A stretch of 64,000 bases of DNA from Coix lacryma-jobi var. lacryma-jobi (Eukaryota; Streptophyta; Magnoliopsida; Poales; Poaceae): the NCBI GenBank assembly GCA_009763385.1, contig CM019831.1:15464080-15528079 (forward strand), read 5' to 3'. The position numbers and the translations under genes are program-made. This document shows, in pieces, positions 44,833 through 56,202 of the stretch; the stretch's first letter is position 1; each line of letters opens with the position of its first letter. The notes below the pieces were generated by a model. That model saw only the letters and a list, made by a program, of their open reading frames with translations. It searched no databases and was not told the origin of the DNA.

Positions 44833-45287
44833 TGTGAGGATATTACCTCTGTATACCCTCATGGACCTACTTGGGCTCTTCGTCAAGCACAGCCCAGCTC
44901 GCGAGGCCCTGCAACATGCGGCCAGCCTGTTGTGCTCGCCAGGGACTCTCATGAAGCCTTGCATGCCAAGGAAGATCCTAGAGTTAGATTTGGATTCCTT
45001 GCCTTAAGGAACCGATTGTAATCTGTTAGGATACAGAAATTGTGACCCTGCTCCTTGACTATATAAGGCGAGCAGGGACTCCCCTCAAATCATCCAATCT
45101 CACCAGATAATACAGCCACCAAAACACAGGACGTATGGTATTACGACAACTCGTCGGCCCGAACCTGTCTAAATCGCCATGTTCGTCCCTGTGTTTACGC
45201 TTGAGTAGCCGTCTCGCACACCTCCTCAAACTAATCTACTACCTTGGGCATACCCCTCGGTAGACTGTCGACCATATTTTGTCGATA
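44833..45287 (+). mobile_element. 3' LTR of T1
   Basis: It is 455 bp, TGTGAGGATATTACC to TTGTCGATA, with the TATA box CTATATAAGG at about 45058-45067. It has the same length as the 5' LTR but many substitutions, and the terminal CGACA has become CGATA. The TSD GTGCT follows. Confidence 0.9.
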
Positions 45288-47040
45288 GTGCTAGACGTGG
45301 CAAGGACAAAAGTCACATCCAGTGCTTCAAGTGTAAGAAGTACGGGCACTATGCAAATTGGTGTCCATCGTTGGAGGAGAAGGGTGAGGAGGCGCATCAT
45401 GTGAGAGCAGAAGGCGTGGAGGAGCCACAAGTGCTTATGCTTGCTGTCTCAGAGGAGGTGAAGTCAGGCGATGAGCGGCGAGCAATCAACCTGACGGAAG
45501 CCAAGGTGAACTCCATTTGACCGAGGGCGGTGAGCAGACCGGTAACTGCTGGTACCTGGACAACGGTGCTAGTAATTACATGACGGGTGATTTATAGAAG
45601 TTCACTGAGTTGGATGAGGGGATCACGGTGGGGAAGGTGCGATTTGGAGATGGTTCATCAGTAGAGATTAAGGGGAAGGGATCGATCTTGTTCAGCTACA
45701 AGACAGGTGATCACTGGGTGCTTCCGGGTGTCTATTACATTCCAAGGCTCTGGAGCAACCTTGTGAGCCTCGGTCAGTTTACTGAGACTGGGTATCAAAT
45801 CCTGATGGATGATGATATCCTAGAGGTGCACGACAAGATCACAACGAAGTTGATCATGAAGGTGAAGCGATCTCAGAACCGACTATACCGGATCGAGTTG
45901 AATCCAACTATGCCAGTGTGTCTTCTATTAAGATTTAGTGACCAGGCCTGGTTATGGCACGGTCGACTAGGACATGTCAATTTCTAGTCAATTAAGCAAC
46001 TCGTCAGTAAGTCAATGGTTGGCGGTGTGCCGAAGATTTTGCACCCAGAAGAAGTGTGCCATGCATGCTTGGCAGGAAAGCAGACGTGGATGCCATTTCC
46101 ACGAATGGCATAGTGGAGAGCAAACAAGCCATTGGAGCTACTGCACATCGATCTGTGTGGGCCTATCACTCCATCGATTGCAGCAGGCAACATGTACTTT
46201 ATGTTGATTGCTGATGATTGTACACGTTGGATGGCTATGTATGTGGTCAAAACTAAGGATCAAGCAAATGAAGCTTTTGTCAAATTCAAAACTGAATCTG
46301 AAAAATATCTTGGGTGTCAGATCAAGAGTGTCAGATCTGACAGAGGTGGTGAGTTCCTATCAATGGCATTCAGGGATGTGTGTGAGAGTGCTGGGATCAA
46401 GAGGTAGTTCACTACTCCATATTCTCCACAACAGAATGATGTGGTAGAAAGGAGGAATAGGACAGTGATGGAGATGGCTAGATCTTTGATGAACAGCATG
46501 GGAGTACCTGCTAGACTATGGGGAGAAGCAGTCAGGCATTCAGTTTATCTTCTAAACCATCTGCCAACTAGGGCTATGGGTGACTGTACTCCCTATGAAG
46601 CCTGGAAAGGGAGAAAACCACATCTCGGACATTTGAAGGGGTTTGGCTGTACTGCAAATATGAGAGTAGCAGTGCCACACCTTAAGAAGTTGGATGCTAG
46701 GAGTCACAAAATGGTCTACCTTGGTGTTAAGGAAGGGAGTAAGGCACACAAACTGTTTGATCCACAACACAACAAGATAGTTGTGAGCAGAGATGTAATA
46801 TTTGAAGAAAATGTCAAGTGGGATTGGTTGTCACAGAGTGGTGGAGTTGAATCAGGGGAGTTTCAGGTGCTCGATGATAGTGTGCCAAGTGCTGAGCATG
46901 TTGGAGGAGGAGATGCAGCAGTGACAGGTTCTATACCATTTGCAGGTGCAGGAGGTGAGGAGAACCAGTCACATAGAGCATCTACAAATACAAGGATGAT
47001 ATGTGCCCTTGTGGTTCGGCCCTTTGTGATGAGTGATTGA
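45288..47040 (+). pseudogene. Copia1 gag end, protease and integrase (RT missing)
   Basis: The gag frame resumes with a CCHC knuckle C-FK-C-KKYG-H-YANW-C near 45320 and stops at TGA 45518-45520. Loss of one base just before that shifts pol to another frame. Pol shows the Copia protease site WYLDNGASNYM, the pre-integrase motif LWHGRLGHVNF, the HHCC finger and the integrase core (HIDLCGP, RSDRGGEF, PQQNDVVERRN). The C-terminal part around YLGVKEGSKAHKLFD follows. Stops at 45597, 45987, near 46110 and 46405 disable it. The frame ends at 47040. Reverse transcriptase and RNase H are deleted. Confidence 0.85.
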
Positions 47041-47789
47041 TCAATAGGCTCACGGGTTGGTGTGAGTGGGCAACATGTCTCTTGGTTGTGTTGATGTGCA
47101 GGTGTGGAGCTCGGAGGCAATGGTCGATGGCGAGGTGAAGGTCAAGTAGAGACGTGATGTGCCGATGGACCGGGAGTGGCGAAGGGTGGACGTGAGGCTT
47201 GGACTGAGGGACCAGGAGGCCGGAGGACCAGTTGCGGCAGCTGGCACTTGGCATCGGCAAGCAAGAGTACATGGGGATGTCGGCAGCATCGGTCGAGTCA
47301 AGACGGAAGGCAATGGCATCGTGGCACCTAGCGGAGGCCGGACACGGGCTTGCATGGGGCGAGTGCCATCGGTCGAGTCAAGGAGGAAGGCGAAGGCGTC
47401 GTGCTTGGCGGAGGCTGGACATGCGTCGACATCGGTGTCGACAACTGGGCGTGAGACCCACACTCCATCTTCAGCGCGGGTTTGGTAGTTGTGCCTCAGA
47501 AAACTACCCCGACGGTTTCCAGGTTTGGGCTGCAAAACCCGGGGTGGCCGGTTTCTGAGTTTGGGCCTCAAAACTCAGGCTGGCGGGTTTGCCGGTTTGG
47601 GCCTCAAAACCCGTTGGAGGTTCCTATGTGGAACAGGATGACGCGTGGCGGCACCGCGAGGCTTGCGTCGAGGTGAAGCTAGCGGTGAGAAGGCACGGCG
47701 GTCATCGGGACGGCACATGGCGGCATCTGGGAGCTTGCGTCGAGGCGAAGCGACCGATAAGGAAGGCTCGTGACCGTCGATGAGGATCC
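47041..47789 (+). other. GC-rich spacer, probably Copia1 3' region
   Basis: No domain is recognised. The region has two imperfect copies of a ~60-bp segment (CATCGGTCGAGTCAAG near 47289 and 47369). It also has three successive hairpin units of the form GGTTTGGGCCTCAAAACCC (about 47519-47611). It ends where the next LTR starts. It may be the untranslated 3' part of Copia1 or a remnant of its LTR; I cannot decide. Confidence 0.35.
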
Positions 47790-49042
47790 TGATAGAGTTG
47801 GACTAGAATGCCCCTAGGGCTAGCTAGTTTGCTCTATGTATCTAGGGGTAGAAGGGGTATTATGTAATAGGCTATAAATAAGGGATGGCACCCCTCATCC
47901 CTATTTATCTCTTCAGTTGTTCATTTTCCTGCAGACTACATCTGTTAGGGCTCCTCTCTCATAGCTGCTATAGAGATCCGCAGAGACGGCAACAATTCCT
48001 CTGTGTATTTTGATTTCAGAAAAGGAGACCGTAATCTCTTTGTCTCCTCATTAGGGATTTTGGCTGAAATCTTTGTGATCGCGTTTTGTTCTTCGCTTTC
48101 TTCGTTTTCTCCCTTTGTTTGTTTTGTGAGATCTTTCGTTTCAAGGGATGGATTGAAAATCCGTTTGATCCATCTTGTGCCTTGCCGTGAGAGACATCTT
48201 TCCACCGAAGGATTTTCTCTAATTTCTCACGAGCGCACAGATCGGGCGGATTTCTTTTTGGATCTTGGTTTCCCCGTTCTTCACCGATTTTCTTCGATTC
48301 ACAGATCTATAGTTCAGTTCCAGCCATGATCTCATAGGAGTATCTCACTAACTTGCTTGTGAACCCTCACACAAAGTTTGAGCCCAAGTGCTTTTGATTT
48401 GAGGGAGATCGGGTCGATTTGGTGAACGAACTGAGCTGTTGCGGGGTGACCGGACGCATACATTGGGCTGATCGGACGCTGACCGATGAGTCTAGTCGTT
48501 GAAGGTTGCGCAGTGCAATTCATGCAGACCTGACCGGACGCTCCGCTCGGTAGCGATCGGATGCTGACCGAGTTAGTCCGGTCACTTCCAGAGAGCTCTG
48601 GAATCGACCAGACGCACCTGTTGAGCAGGGACCGAACGCACAGGTCTCACAGCTCACACAGTGGGTGTGACCAGACGCTGGATCGGATGCACCTGTGAGC
48701 AGAGTTCGGTCACTTCCAGTAAGGTTCTAGACAGGACCGGACGCGTCCGATCCCTCCTGACCGGACGCACTCAGAGTCCGGTCAGTGACCTGTCAGCGCG
48801 CTTTTGTCCATAGCTTGTTCGTTCGGCTTTGGATTTGCGTTCTGACTTTTGTGTTGGGTTTCTTGTCTACCGTAGTGTCCCACTGTGTTCCTTGGGAGCA
48901 TCCACCCTTTTCTAGGGTCATGGACTTTATGAGGGTTGACTTTGCTTTTGGGGCTTGAATCTGGGACAGTGGTCGAATATTTCTGAAAAGAAATTTGAGG
49001 CTCCCATTCACCCTCCCTCTAGTCACCCTTTTCGGTCCTTCA
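47790..49042 (+). mobile_element. 5' LTR of SIRE-type Copia2
   Basis: It runs TGATAGAGTTGGACTAG to CGGTCCTTCA, 1253 bp. The TATA box CTATAAATAAGG lies at about 47872-47883. The 3' half (48440-48790) carries about ten copies of a GACCGGACGC-like motif. A Copia PBS follows at once. Confidence 0.85.
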
Positions 49043-49044
49043 AT

Positions 49045-49056
49045 TGGTATCGGAGC
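49045..49056 (+). promoter_or_regulatory. Primer-binding site of Copia2
   Basis: TGGTATCGGAGC is the usual Copia PBS, complementary to initiator tRNA-Met, with one change from TGGTATCAGAGC. It is 2 nt after the LTR end. Confidence 0.92.
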
Positions 49057-49105
49057 GGGTTAAGGATCTCTCTACCTTAACCGGTTCCGGATCCACGAAG
49101 GCGAC

Positions 49106-50400
49106 ATGGAACATGGTTCAGGCAAAGCTCCGTTCTTTGATGGAACGAATTACCCCTATTGGAAGATTCGGATGCGTGCTTATCTCAACAGCATTGATTC
49201 TTCCGTGTGGGAGATTTGTGAGGATCCGGATTACGTAGCCCTTGCAGCTCATGTGGGTCAGCACCAGATTGATCAGCACAATGCGAATGCCAAGGCTCGT
49301 AATGCTCTTTTGGCCAACATCTCCCTTCCTGAGTTTGAGAGTGTTTTCGAGCTCGAGACTGCTCGAGGGATCTGGGTGAAGCTTCAGAGCTATCACGAGG
49401 GGACCGTTCAGGTCAAGACCAGACCCTTCGAGACCTACAAGAGGGAGTACGAGAACTTCACGCCGTTGGAGGGAGAGACGGTTGACAGCATGTTCGCTCG
49501 TTTCCAAATGATTGTGAACAAGATGCATGCCAACCGAGCCAACCTACCTTATGATGATCATGAGAGGGCACTCAAGTTACTATATGCCCTTGATCGGAAG
49601 GTATGGGAGGTGAAGGTGTCGACTATCATTGAGTCGCCTAGCTATGACACCCTCACCATGGACGAGCTATTCAGCAAGCTCAAGTCCATCGAGATCGACC
49701 TCCAGACCCAGGCCAAGCTGAAGAACCCATCTTCACATACCATGGCTTTGGTCTCGGGCAGGAGTGGGTCGACTCTTTCCGCTAACACTTCACCATCGTC
49801 CTTTGCTTTGTCTTCTTTGCTTTCAGTGATGGAGGAGCAGGTGGAGGTGTTAGGCGACGATGAGCTCGCGCTCATCATCAGCCGGTTTTCACGGTTTCAC
49901 AACAACCGCTTGAACCGCCGGCGTGGTGGCACAAAGGATGGATGTTTTGGGTGTGGTGACCCTGACCACTTCATCGTGAACTGCCCCAAGCGCGACAAGG
50001 TCTTCCCCGGCAGGAACAACCACTCCAGGCGCAAGGACAAGCGCGAGCACACTGCCGGCAAGAAGAAGACCAAGGGCAAGTTCGACAAGGAGGCCATTGT
50101 GAGGGCGTACGAGGCTAACGCCAAAGCGTAGAAATGCGCTTTCCTCGCTTCCTTCAGCGACATCGACGACGACTCTGACGATCGCTTAGCTGGCTCTAGC
50201 GATGATGAGTCCGAGAGGAAGATGGAGGAGCACCTGAACGGCCTGTGCTTCTTCAGCAACTCTGTCTCCGGAGGCTACTGCACCATGGCGCTTAGTGAGG
50301 AGGCCGGCACCCACAGAGAGGAGCTTCACGGTGATGACGACACTACTTCGGAGGTATCTACCTCTTCTACCATCGATCGTCACTCTGCTAAGCTTATTTA
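49106..50400 (+). pseudogene. Copia2 gag (SIRE/Maximus-type), truncated
   Basis: ATG 49106 (MEHGSGKAPFFDGTNYPYWK) begins a gag of the UBN2 type. Motifs include YWKIRMRAYL, GIWVKLQSYHEG, LLYALDRKVWEVKVSTI and a CCHC knuckle C-FG-C-GDPD-H-FIVN-C near 49945, then a Lys/Arg-rich segment. A single TAG at 50129-50131 interrupts it. The frame continues through an acidic stretch (FSDIDDDSDD) to a stop near 50400. Protease and everything downstream are missing; the Tekay-type LTR starts there. Confidence 0.87.
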
Positions 50401-50402
50401 GT

Positions 50403-53400
50403 TGTCTATAACTTTCTTATAATCATCTAAGAGTGATTCAATAGGTATTAAGGCCAAACAATATGAATAAGCAGAACTGTCCAGGCTTGGACAGATTCTG
50501 ACCAGCAATTTCAAACACTCATGACTGGAGTTCTACTTCACCAAAAAGATATGATCTATGACATTCTAGAAAGCTTAATAAGAGTGCTACAACTCTTTTA
50601 TTAATCTCAGTAGGTGATTCCAAATCTATATTAGTCAAACAACTCAATCTTTCAGATCTACACACAGAGCATGAAAAACATGACACTTAACTTATAAAAT
50701 CTACAACTCCTAAAACACTTGGCCTAAAATTATAAAATTCTAGGACAAGCAAGATATGGAATTTATCTATAACTTTTATATTAATCATTCTTGCAGAAAA
50801 CATCAACATCATCATGAAGTCAACTCCACAACAGAACTGCTCTAGCAGTCATAACAATGCCTTTGCAATTTATCAAACAAGGAGCAAAACAAAACTAAAG
50901 ATGCATATTTTCTATGACACATGATCCTATAAGAATTTATTAGTCTACATCATCATCACACAAGATCAGTAGAACCACACTTTATATTTTTATATACAAG
51001 TACTAACCATAAATCATTTATTTTTATTTACTAAGCTATAGCAAGTTAAATCAACAACCTAACCATACATGCATAAATAAATCTAAAAGTTTTATCACAA
51101 TACACAGATGACATCAGTAACCTACCATAAAAATTCTAGAGTCATAGCTATCACAGTTTGCTCATAAAAATTCCTACAAATTTTATTCTAACTAAAATAA
51201 GCACTTCAACTGCATTTAAAACCCTACAGAAATATTACAGATCACTAGAAACAAAATACATCATCAGGTAGATCATGATTTTAGGAACCTAACAAAATTT
51301 ATTTCATCATTTTTGGACATACCTATGATTTGATATGAATTTGCAAAGTTTGACTCAAAACTAAAAATAACATACTTATCTTATTACCGAGGAAAAAGAG
51401 AAGCGCAAACCGGCCCGAAGCGGCCCACGGCGAACGCGGCCTGGCCCAGCAACGCGGCCCGCAGTGGGAACGCCCACGTGAGCTGATGTTTATGCGAAAA
51501 AGACCCTAAGCTAGCTGATAACCAACCCGCAGTCCACGGAACTATTACAACAGACTTAAGCTTCGCACCTAGCAACCTGGGAAGACTCGCCTTCGCATCC
51601 GGCTGGTCCCTGGTGAGGCAAGGCTCACCGGCGCGGTGAACGGCGGCGCTGGCCGACTACGCCGGCCACCCTGAGCCTACGCACAACCAACTAAGGCGTC
51701 GATCATGACCAGAAGCCCTAACGCACGGCCTACGCAGCAAAACGGAGCACGGAGGTGCTCCAAAACACCCAACGGCGGCAGGCGGTCATCTATGGCGGCG
51801 GCGCGGCTGTTCCGGCTAGCCAAAACCCTAAGCAGCCTAACCAACCGACGCGTAGGTACTACACGCTTACCCTGAAGCTCCCTGCACAGTCAGCTGAGTG
51901 GGAGGAGTGACGCGGCGGGCTAGCCGCGTGCACCCGCGAGCTCGGCGGAGCTCTGCGGCGGAGGCGCTCGCGTCTCCAGCACGGCGAGGCAGTAGTGACT
52001 CCGGCGATGTACGCAGGACGTAGAGGGGTCTCGGTGAAGGTGTGGGGGAGAGGAATTGGGCGCTGAAGGTGTGGCGCGATGGGAGGATTCGGAGGCGGTC
52101 GGTTTGGGCCTTAATGGCCATGGCGGCTCCGCGCTCCCAATTGGGAGTTGCCTGGGCGTCAACGATGGTGCTACAGGCTCGAGGGTCAGCTTGGGGTTAT
52201 AGCGGAGTAGTGTGCACATCAAGGAGAAGGAATCGTGAGCCGCTGACGCTAGGTGCCAAGGCGGGTCCGGCTGTTGCGCGTCGCCGAGCGGGAACAGGGC
52301 GGAGAAGATGTGACCGGGCATGAGTTTTTGGCTTCGAGCGGCGCAGGAGCGAGCAGTGCACGGCTACAGCAGCAGTGCACAGGCACAGCGCGACAGCGAG
52401 CCACCGCAGCGCGAACGGCGGCCAGCACATGCGTATCCACGCGCGACGCCACGCATCCCGACGTGGTGACCACGCACCACTGACTGACAGGCAGAAAATA
52501 GGCGCCTGCACGCTTCTAAAAGCAACTTGCTACAGCTGAAACATGACCTAACTCGGCCAACCAAGCACACTACTGCCAAGAGAGTACTAAGGGCTTTGCC
52601 AAAAGCACAAAAACACAGATACTCAAGCGCAACACATTGCTCAAAAACTCGATGCCAAACATGCAGTGTCAAACTGTTTCTGGGTTCAAAGAACAGGCTG
52701 TCCTTGCTGAAATTGACTGCAGATTCAGTTTTTGAGCTTCTGGTTAGACTATCAAACTAACTCCAAAACCAACTCCACAAGTTGCATTAGTTCCACCATG
52801 ACCCCTACTCCAAACTTTATTAAGATGCCATATATGAGTTATATATCATTTTTCTAAGATAAAATTCAAAGTTTAACCTATGGTGATAAAAGAAGAATTG
52901 AAAGCTTGCAAAGATTCTAAGTCCTAGACTGAACAGGTTGCTGATTCAAAATCTAGGCTCCAAAAAGAACTACCAAAACATGACAACATCAGCAACCAAG
53001 AGCACCACATCAAAGTACTAAACTTCTACTACAACGTTTGTATTGACAAAACTTTAAGTGTTTAAGAAGATTATTAATTAAACTGATCCAAAGAGTCAAT
53101 CAAGCAATTAAATATAGAATTAGTATTTAGCATTTTCGGAGCACTTCTCCACAAAAGTTGTACATGACACCTTCATGAAAGTTGTTCACAAAGTTACTTA
53201 GGACCTAATGGTGTCATGGTTCACCCATGGTCATACACAAAACATAGAGTTTAATTATTAAGCATTTTTAAGGCCTAAAGGTGATCATCATTTCATGTGA
53301 GCTAAACTTTAGGATACTAACTTGTTTAGATCCACTAAGATTCATTGAAAAGTTTTTGCTCACTCAAATTTTAGTTTCTTTTTCACACTAACTTATTCAT

Positions 53401-53472
53401 AAACCATTTTTAACAAGTTGATAACAGCAAGTTTTATTGTTAAAAGCCGTCCGTAACACCAGGGGTATTACA
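50403..53472 (-). mobile_element. Tekay/Del-type long LTR, about 3 kb
   Basis: On the minus strand it starts TGTAATACCCCTGGTGTTACGG, the hallmark start of LTRs in the Tekay/Del lineage. The left limit, TGTCTATAAC at 50403, is inferred from where Copia2 gag is lost. The LTR is AT-rich with a GC-rich island at about 51380-52500. No PBS or polypurine tract adjoins either end, so it is a solo or truncated LTR. The flanks TTAGT and CGGCG do not match as a TSD. Confidence 0.6.
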
Positions 53473-54060
53473 CGGCGCAAGCTCGGTGATGGCGGAGCGG
53501 GCTCGATCCGGTGGAGGGGGTGCGGCGGTAGGCTCCCTCCCTCCCATAGCGCGGCGCTCCTCCTATGGTGCGGCTCCATCTCCCACCATCCCTCACCCAT
53601 GATGCTCGGTGGCCGCGGCATGAGCTCGATCTAGTGGAGGGACGTGATGGCAAGTTCAATCTATGGCAGATCCGGTGGAGGGGCACGGCAGTGAGCTCAA
53701 TTCATGGTGGATCCAGTGGACAGGCAGGGCGGCGAGCTCAATCCACGATGAGGAGCTGCGCGAGGGGTCGTCATCCTGCATCGCCCAAAGCCGGCAGGCA
53801 GGAGGCCGACCGCCCCCAGATCTGGCGGTGGCAACGGAGGCATGCTCGATTGGGCTTGACGACGAGCTCGATTGGGCTCGATGATAGGCTCACTTGGGCT
53901 TGCTCGGTTTTTTATGGTTTTTATATCGATTAACGGAGGCGGGCAAATTAGAACCGCATCCATAGGTGCGGATTAAGCGTGACCTTTCATTGGAGGCAGT
54001 TGCAATGCTCGCCTCCATTGATCAAAAGTGCCCGCCTCCAATAAACTTAGTGTAGTAGTG
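53473..54060 (-). mobile_element. CACTA element terminus (one end only)
   Basis: The right end reads, on the minus strand, CACTACTACACTAAG, a CACTA terminal inverted repeat. Inside it are subterminal GGAGGCGGGCA / GCCTCCAATAA motifs in both orientations (53930-54050). The interior is GC-rich with repeated GAGCTCGAT and GGTGGA(T/G)CC motifs. I find no matching 5' terminus, so the other end is lost or lies beyond the LTR at 50403-53472. The expected 3-bp duplicate on the right is TTG. Confidence 0.7.
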
Positions 54061-54678
54061 TTGGTAACTGTGAAACATTCAATTTTTCATTTTTGCAATT
54101 TAATTTTTAAATTTTGCAATTTCAGTTTCTAATTTTAGTTTGCAATTTTTTTAAAATATCAGTTTCTAATTTCAATTTTTATTTTCAATTTCAGTCACGT
54201 TTTTAGTGCTTTTTAGTTTTAGTTTTTATTCAATTTTTTTAATGTTTTTTTGTTTCAGTTTTTAATCATCAAATCTTTTCCTAAATCATGCATAGTAGTT
54301 ACCTCACCTACAATGTATAAGTTGTCATAAAAGGGTAGCCATTGCACACATAAGTTGCCACAAAAAAGCACATACACATACAATAAAGATAGGGTTATGA
54401 TTAGGGGTTGCAACAAGTATTAAGATTCGAGATTGCAGGATTAGGGATCGTAGATTGAGTTGTATAATAACTTGTCCCTCAGTTGACAGCTTATTTTATA
54501 CTTATTTTAATAATTTACCCCTTATGTTGTACAACTATAGTGTTTACATAGTAGTAACTTCAGTATTATATGGAAGTGACTCTTTTTTATATTTTGCCCC
54601 CGAGCTTGCGCATACTATATAAATATGGGCTCTTAAAATATTATACTATATAGGGATAGTACCCTTATATAAATACTA
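54061..54678 (+). other. AT-rich spacer
   Basis: Repeated CAATTT/TTTAGTTTTTA runs (54080-54260) and AT-rich sequence. I see no gene or element boundary. Confidence 0.5.
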
Positions 54679-54937
54679 CTCCCTACATCTCAAATTAAAA
54701 GTCATTCCAAGAATCTTGGAGTGTCAAAGTTTTTTTAAGTTTGACCAAACATATATAATAAGTTAGTAACACTTATGATACTAACTAATTAAGATTAGAT
54801 TCTTCATTAGTTATACTTCGTAGTATATCTATTTGATGTCATAAATTTGTGTAGTTCTCTCTATAATTTTGGTCAAACTTGAGATGATTTGACTCTCTAA
54901 GATTCTTGAAATAATTTATAATTTGAAATAGAGGGAG
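54679..54937. mobile_element. Stowaway MITE copy 1
   Basis: The termini are CTCCCTACATCTCAAATT and AATTTGAAATAGAGGGAG, with TA on both sides (54677-54678 and 54938-54939). The ~260-bp size and the terminal CTCCCTCC-type repeat are typical of Stowaway. Inner arms GTCATTCCAAGAATCTTGGAG and CTAAGATTCTTGAAATAA show extended inverted homology. It shares this sequence with copy 2 at 61066. Confidence 0.93.
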
Positions 54938-54939
54938 TA

Positions 54940-55571
54940 TATAACAATGTTATTATATTCGCATGACAGCAATCGATGTGCATACTATGTAACAACTTTA
55001 GTATACTTTTAGAATAGCAACTTTAGTATTACATGGTAGCAACTCTATTGTTAAATCTTTTAGCGCGTATTACACATAAATTGCTAAAAATAAAATTCTT
55101 CAAAATATATGCAAGTGAATATAGTTTTATTCGCCTCGTCACATAGAGTACACCAGTGAAGACAGAATCGAAAACAAATACAACATTCAAAAGTTTTCAA
55201 AAAATTATTTTTGCTTGTTTTGTTTGCTTGCGTCATCATTCGCAATGGAAAGGGAGCGAGCCAGCAAGGGTAGGATAGGGGAGTAGGTATAATTGAGTGC
55301 ATGCGGTGATGTTGGGCGCACAGACAGATCATGTGTGATGCGTGCGTAGTCTGTGGTGGCGCGATACCCTTCAGCGCGACGGGTCGCACGATATCCTTGT
55401 CCTACTATATATAACCTTTCTTCTTCCCTGAGCCATACATCTAGTACACATCATTCAAATTGAAACTCTTTGTTCTTGCTTAGGCAAATTATGAAGAGTT
55501 CATTCTTCCATCCATTCTAGGGTTTTAAAGGTTAGCAACTTCATCCTTTCATCTTTTATTGCTAGTGTTAC
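54940..55571 (+). other. Possible promoter and leader without a gene
   Basis: A TATA box (CTATATATAACC, about 55405-55416) is followed by a CT-rich leader and an ATG near 55489 that opens only a 9-codon frame (MKSSFFHPF*). The stretch GGGTTTTAAAGGTTAGC could be an exon-intron border. No downstream exon is recognised, so this is at most a gene start that lost its body. Confidence 0.3.
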
Positions 55572-55975
55572 TCATTTCAGGGTTCAGAAATAGAGAAACT
55601 TGTGGATTTTTAGATTGGAAATGATGGTGGATTTTTTTTTATTTATACGTCATTTGGGCTCTATTTTCAATACTTGATAGTTTGCATATGTAGATGTTGT
55701 TTACAACAGCTCATTTCATGATTTAGAAATAGAGAAATTTATAGTTTTTTATTTGGGAATAATGGTGGAGTATTTTTTTTTATTTATACGTATTTTGAGC
55801 TCAAAATTAATTACTTGATAGTTTGGATACGTGGATGTGGTTTACCTATAGTATTAATTGCTAGTATAGCTCATTTCATAGTTTAGAAATAAAGAAATTT
55901 GTGGGTTCTTATATAGAGAATAATAGTGGAGTTTTCTTTGTTTATACGACATTTGAGCTCAAATTTACTTATAGT
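55572..55975 (+). repeat. Three tandem copies of a 140-160-bp unit
   Basis: Units start TCATTTCAGGGTTCAG at 55572, TCATTTCATGATTTAG at 55711 and TCATTTCATAGTTTAG at 55871. Each contains AAATAGAGAAA (the third AAATAAAGAAA), a GGTGGA/GTGGAG stretch, a T-run with TTTATACG, and TTTGAGCTC or TTTGGGCTC. The T-runs differ in length. No function is evident. Confidence 0.85.
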
Positions 55976-56183
55976 AGTTGATCAAATGAGTACAAAGTAG
56001 ATGATGGCATCTGTGTCTAGATCCTCGGCATCGCATGGGGTTCATGCATGGGTCACCGATGCCGGAGCTCCCTCTCAGTGCGGCGAGTTTAGGCAGAAAA
56101 CTGTGTTGGAGTATAAAGTAAGGAAGGAAGGGATTAACTAGGGCCACATCTTCTATAAGTGCCAAAATCGCAATATGAGATCT
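55976..56183 (+). other. Short unique spacer left of CACTA
   Basis: Contains a palindrome-like ATGCATGGG/CATGGGGTTCATGCATG stretch. No gene is seen. Confidence 0.4.
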
Positions 56184-56202
56184 CACTACGGGAAAATCAA
56201 TC

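Larger units (their letters stand above)
8121..45287 (+). mobile_element. Tat-type element T1, 37 kb with its nested insertions
   Basis: Both LTRs are present (8121-8575 and 44833-45287, 455 bp each), and the 5-bp TSD GTGCT flanks them at 8116-8120 and 45288-45292. T1's own sequence is the two LTRs plus 8576-10169, ~22659-24186 and 43415-44832. The rest is elements D and C with their passengers. What remains in order is PBS, gag remnant, integrase remnant, an antisense gene and a polypurine region. Protease, reverse transcriptase and RNase H are deleted. The LTRs differ at numerous sites, consistent with an older insertion than the elements it hosts. Confidence 0.9.

Noticed and set aside
47159..47783. 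Three plus-strand frames in the GC-rich spacer
   Set aside because: No motif is recognised, composition is biased and frames overlap; no start context or homology supports a gene.
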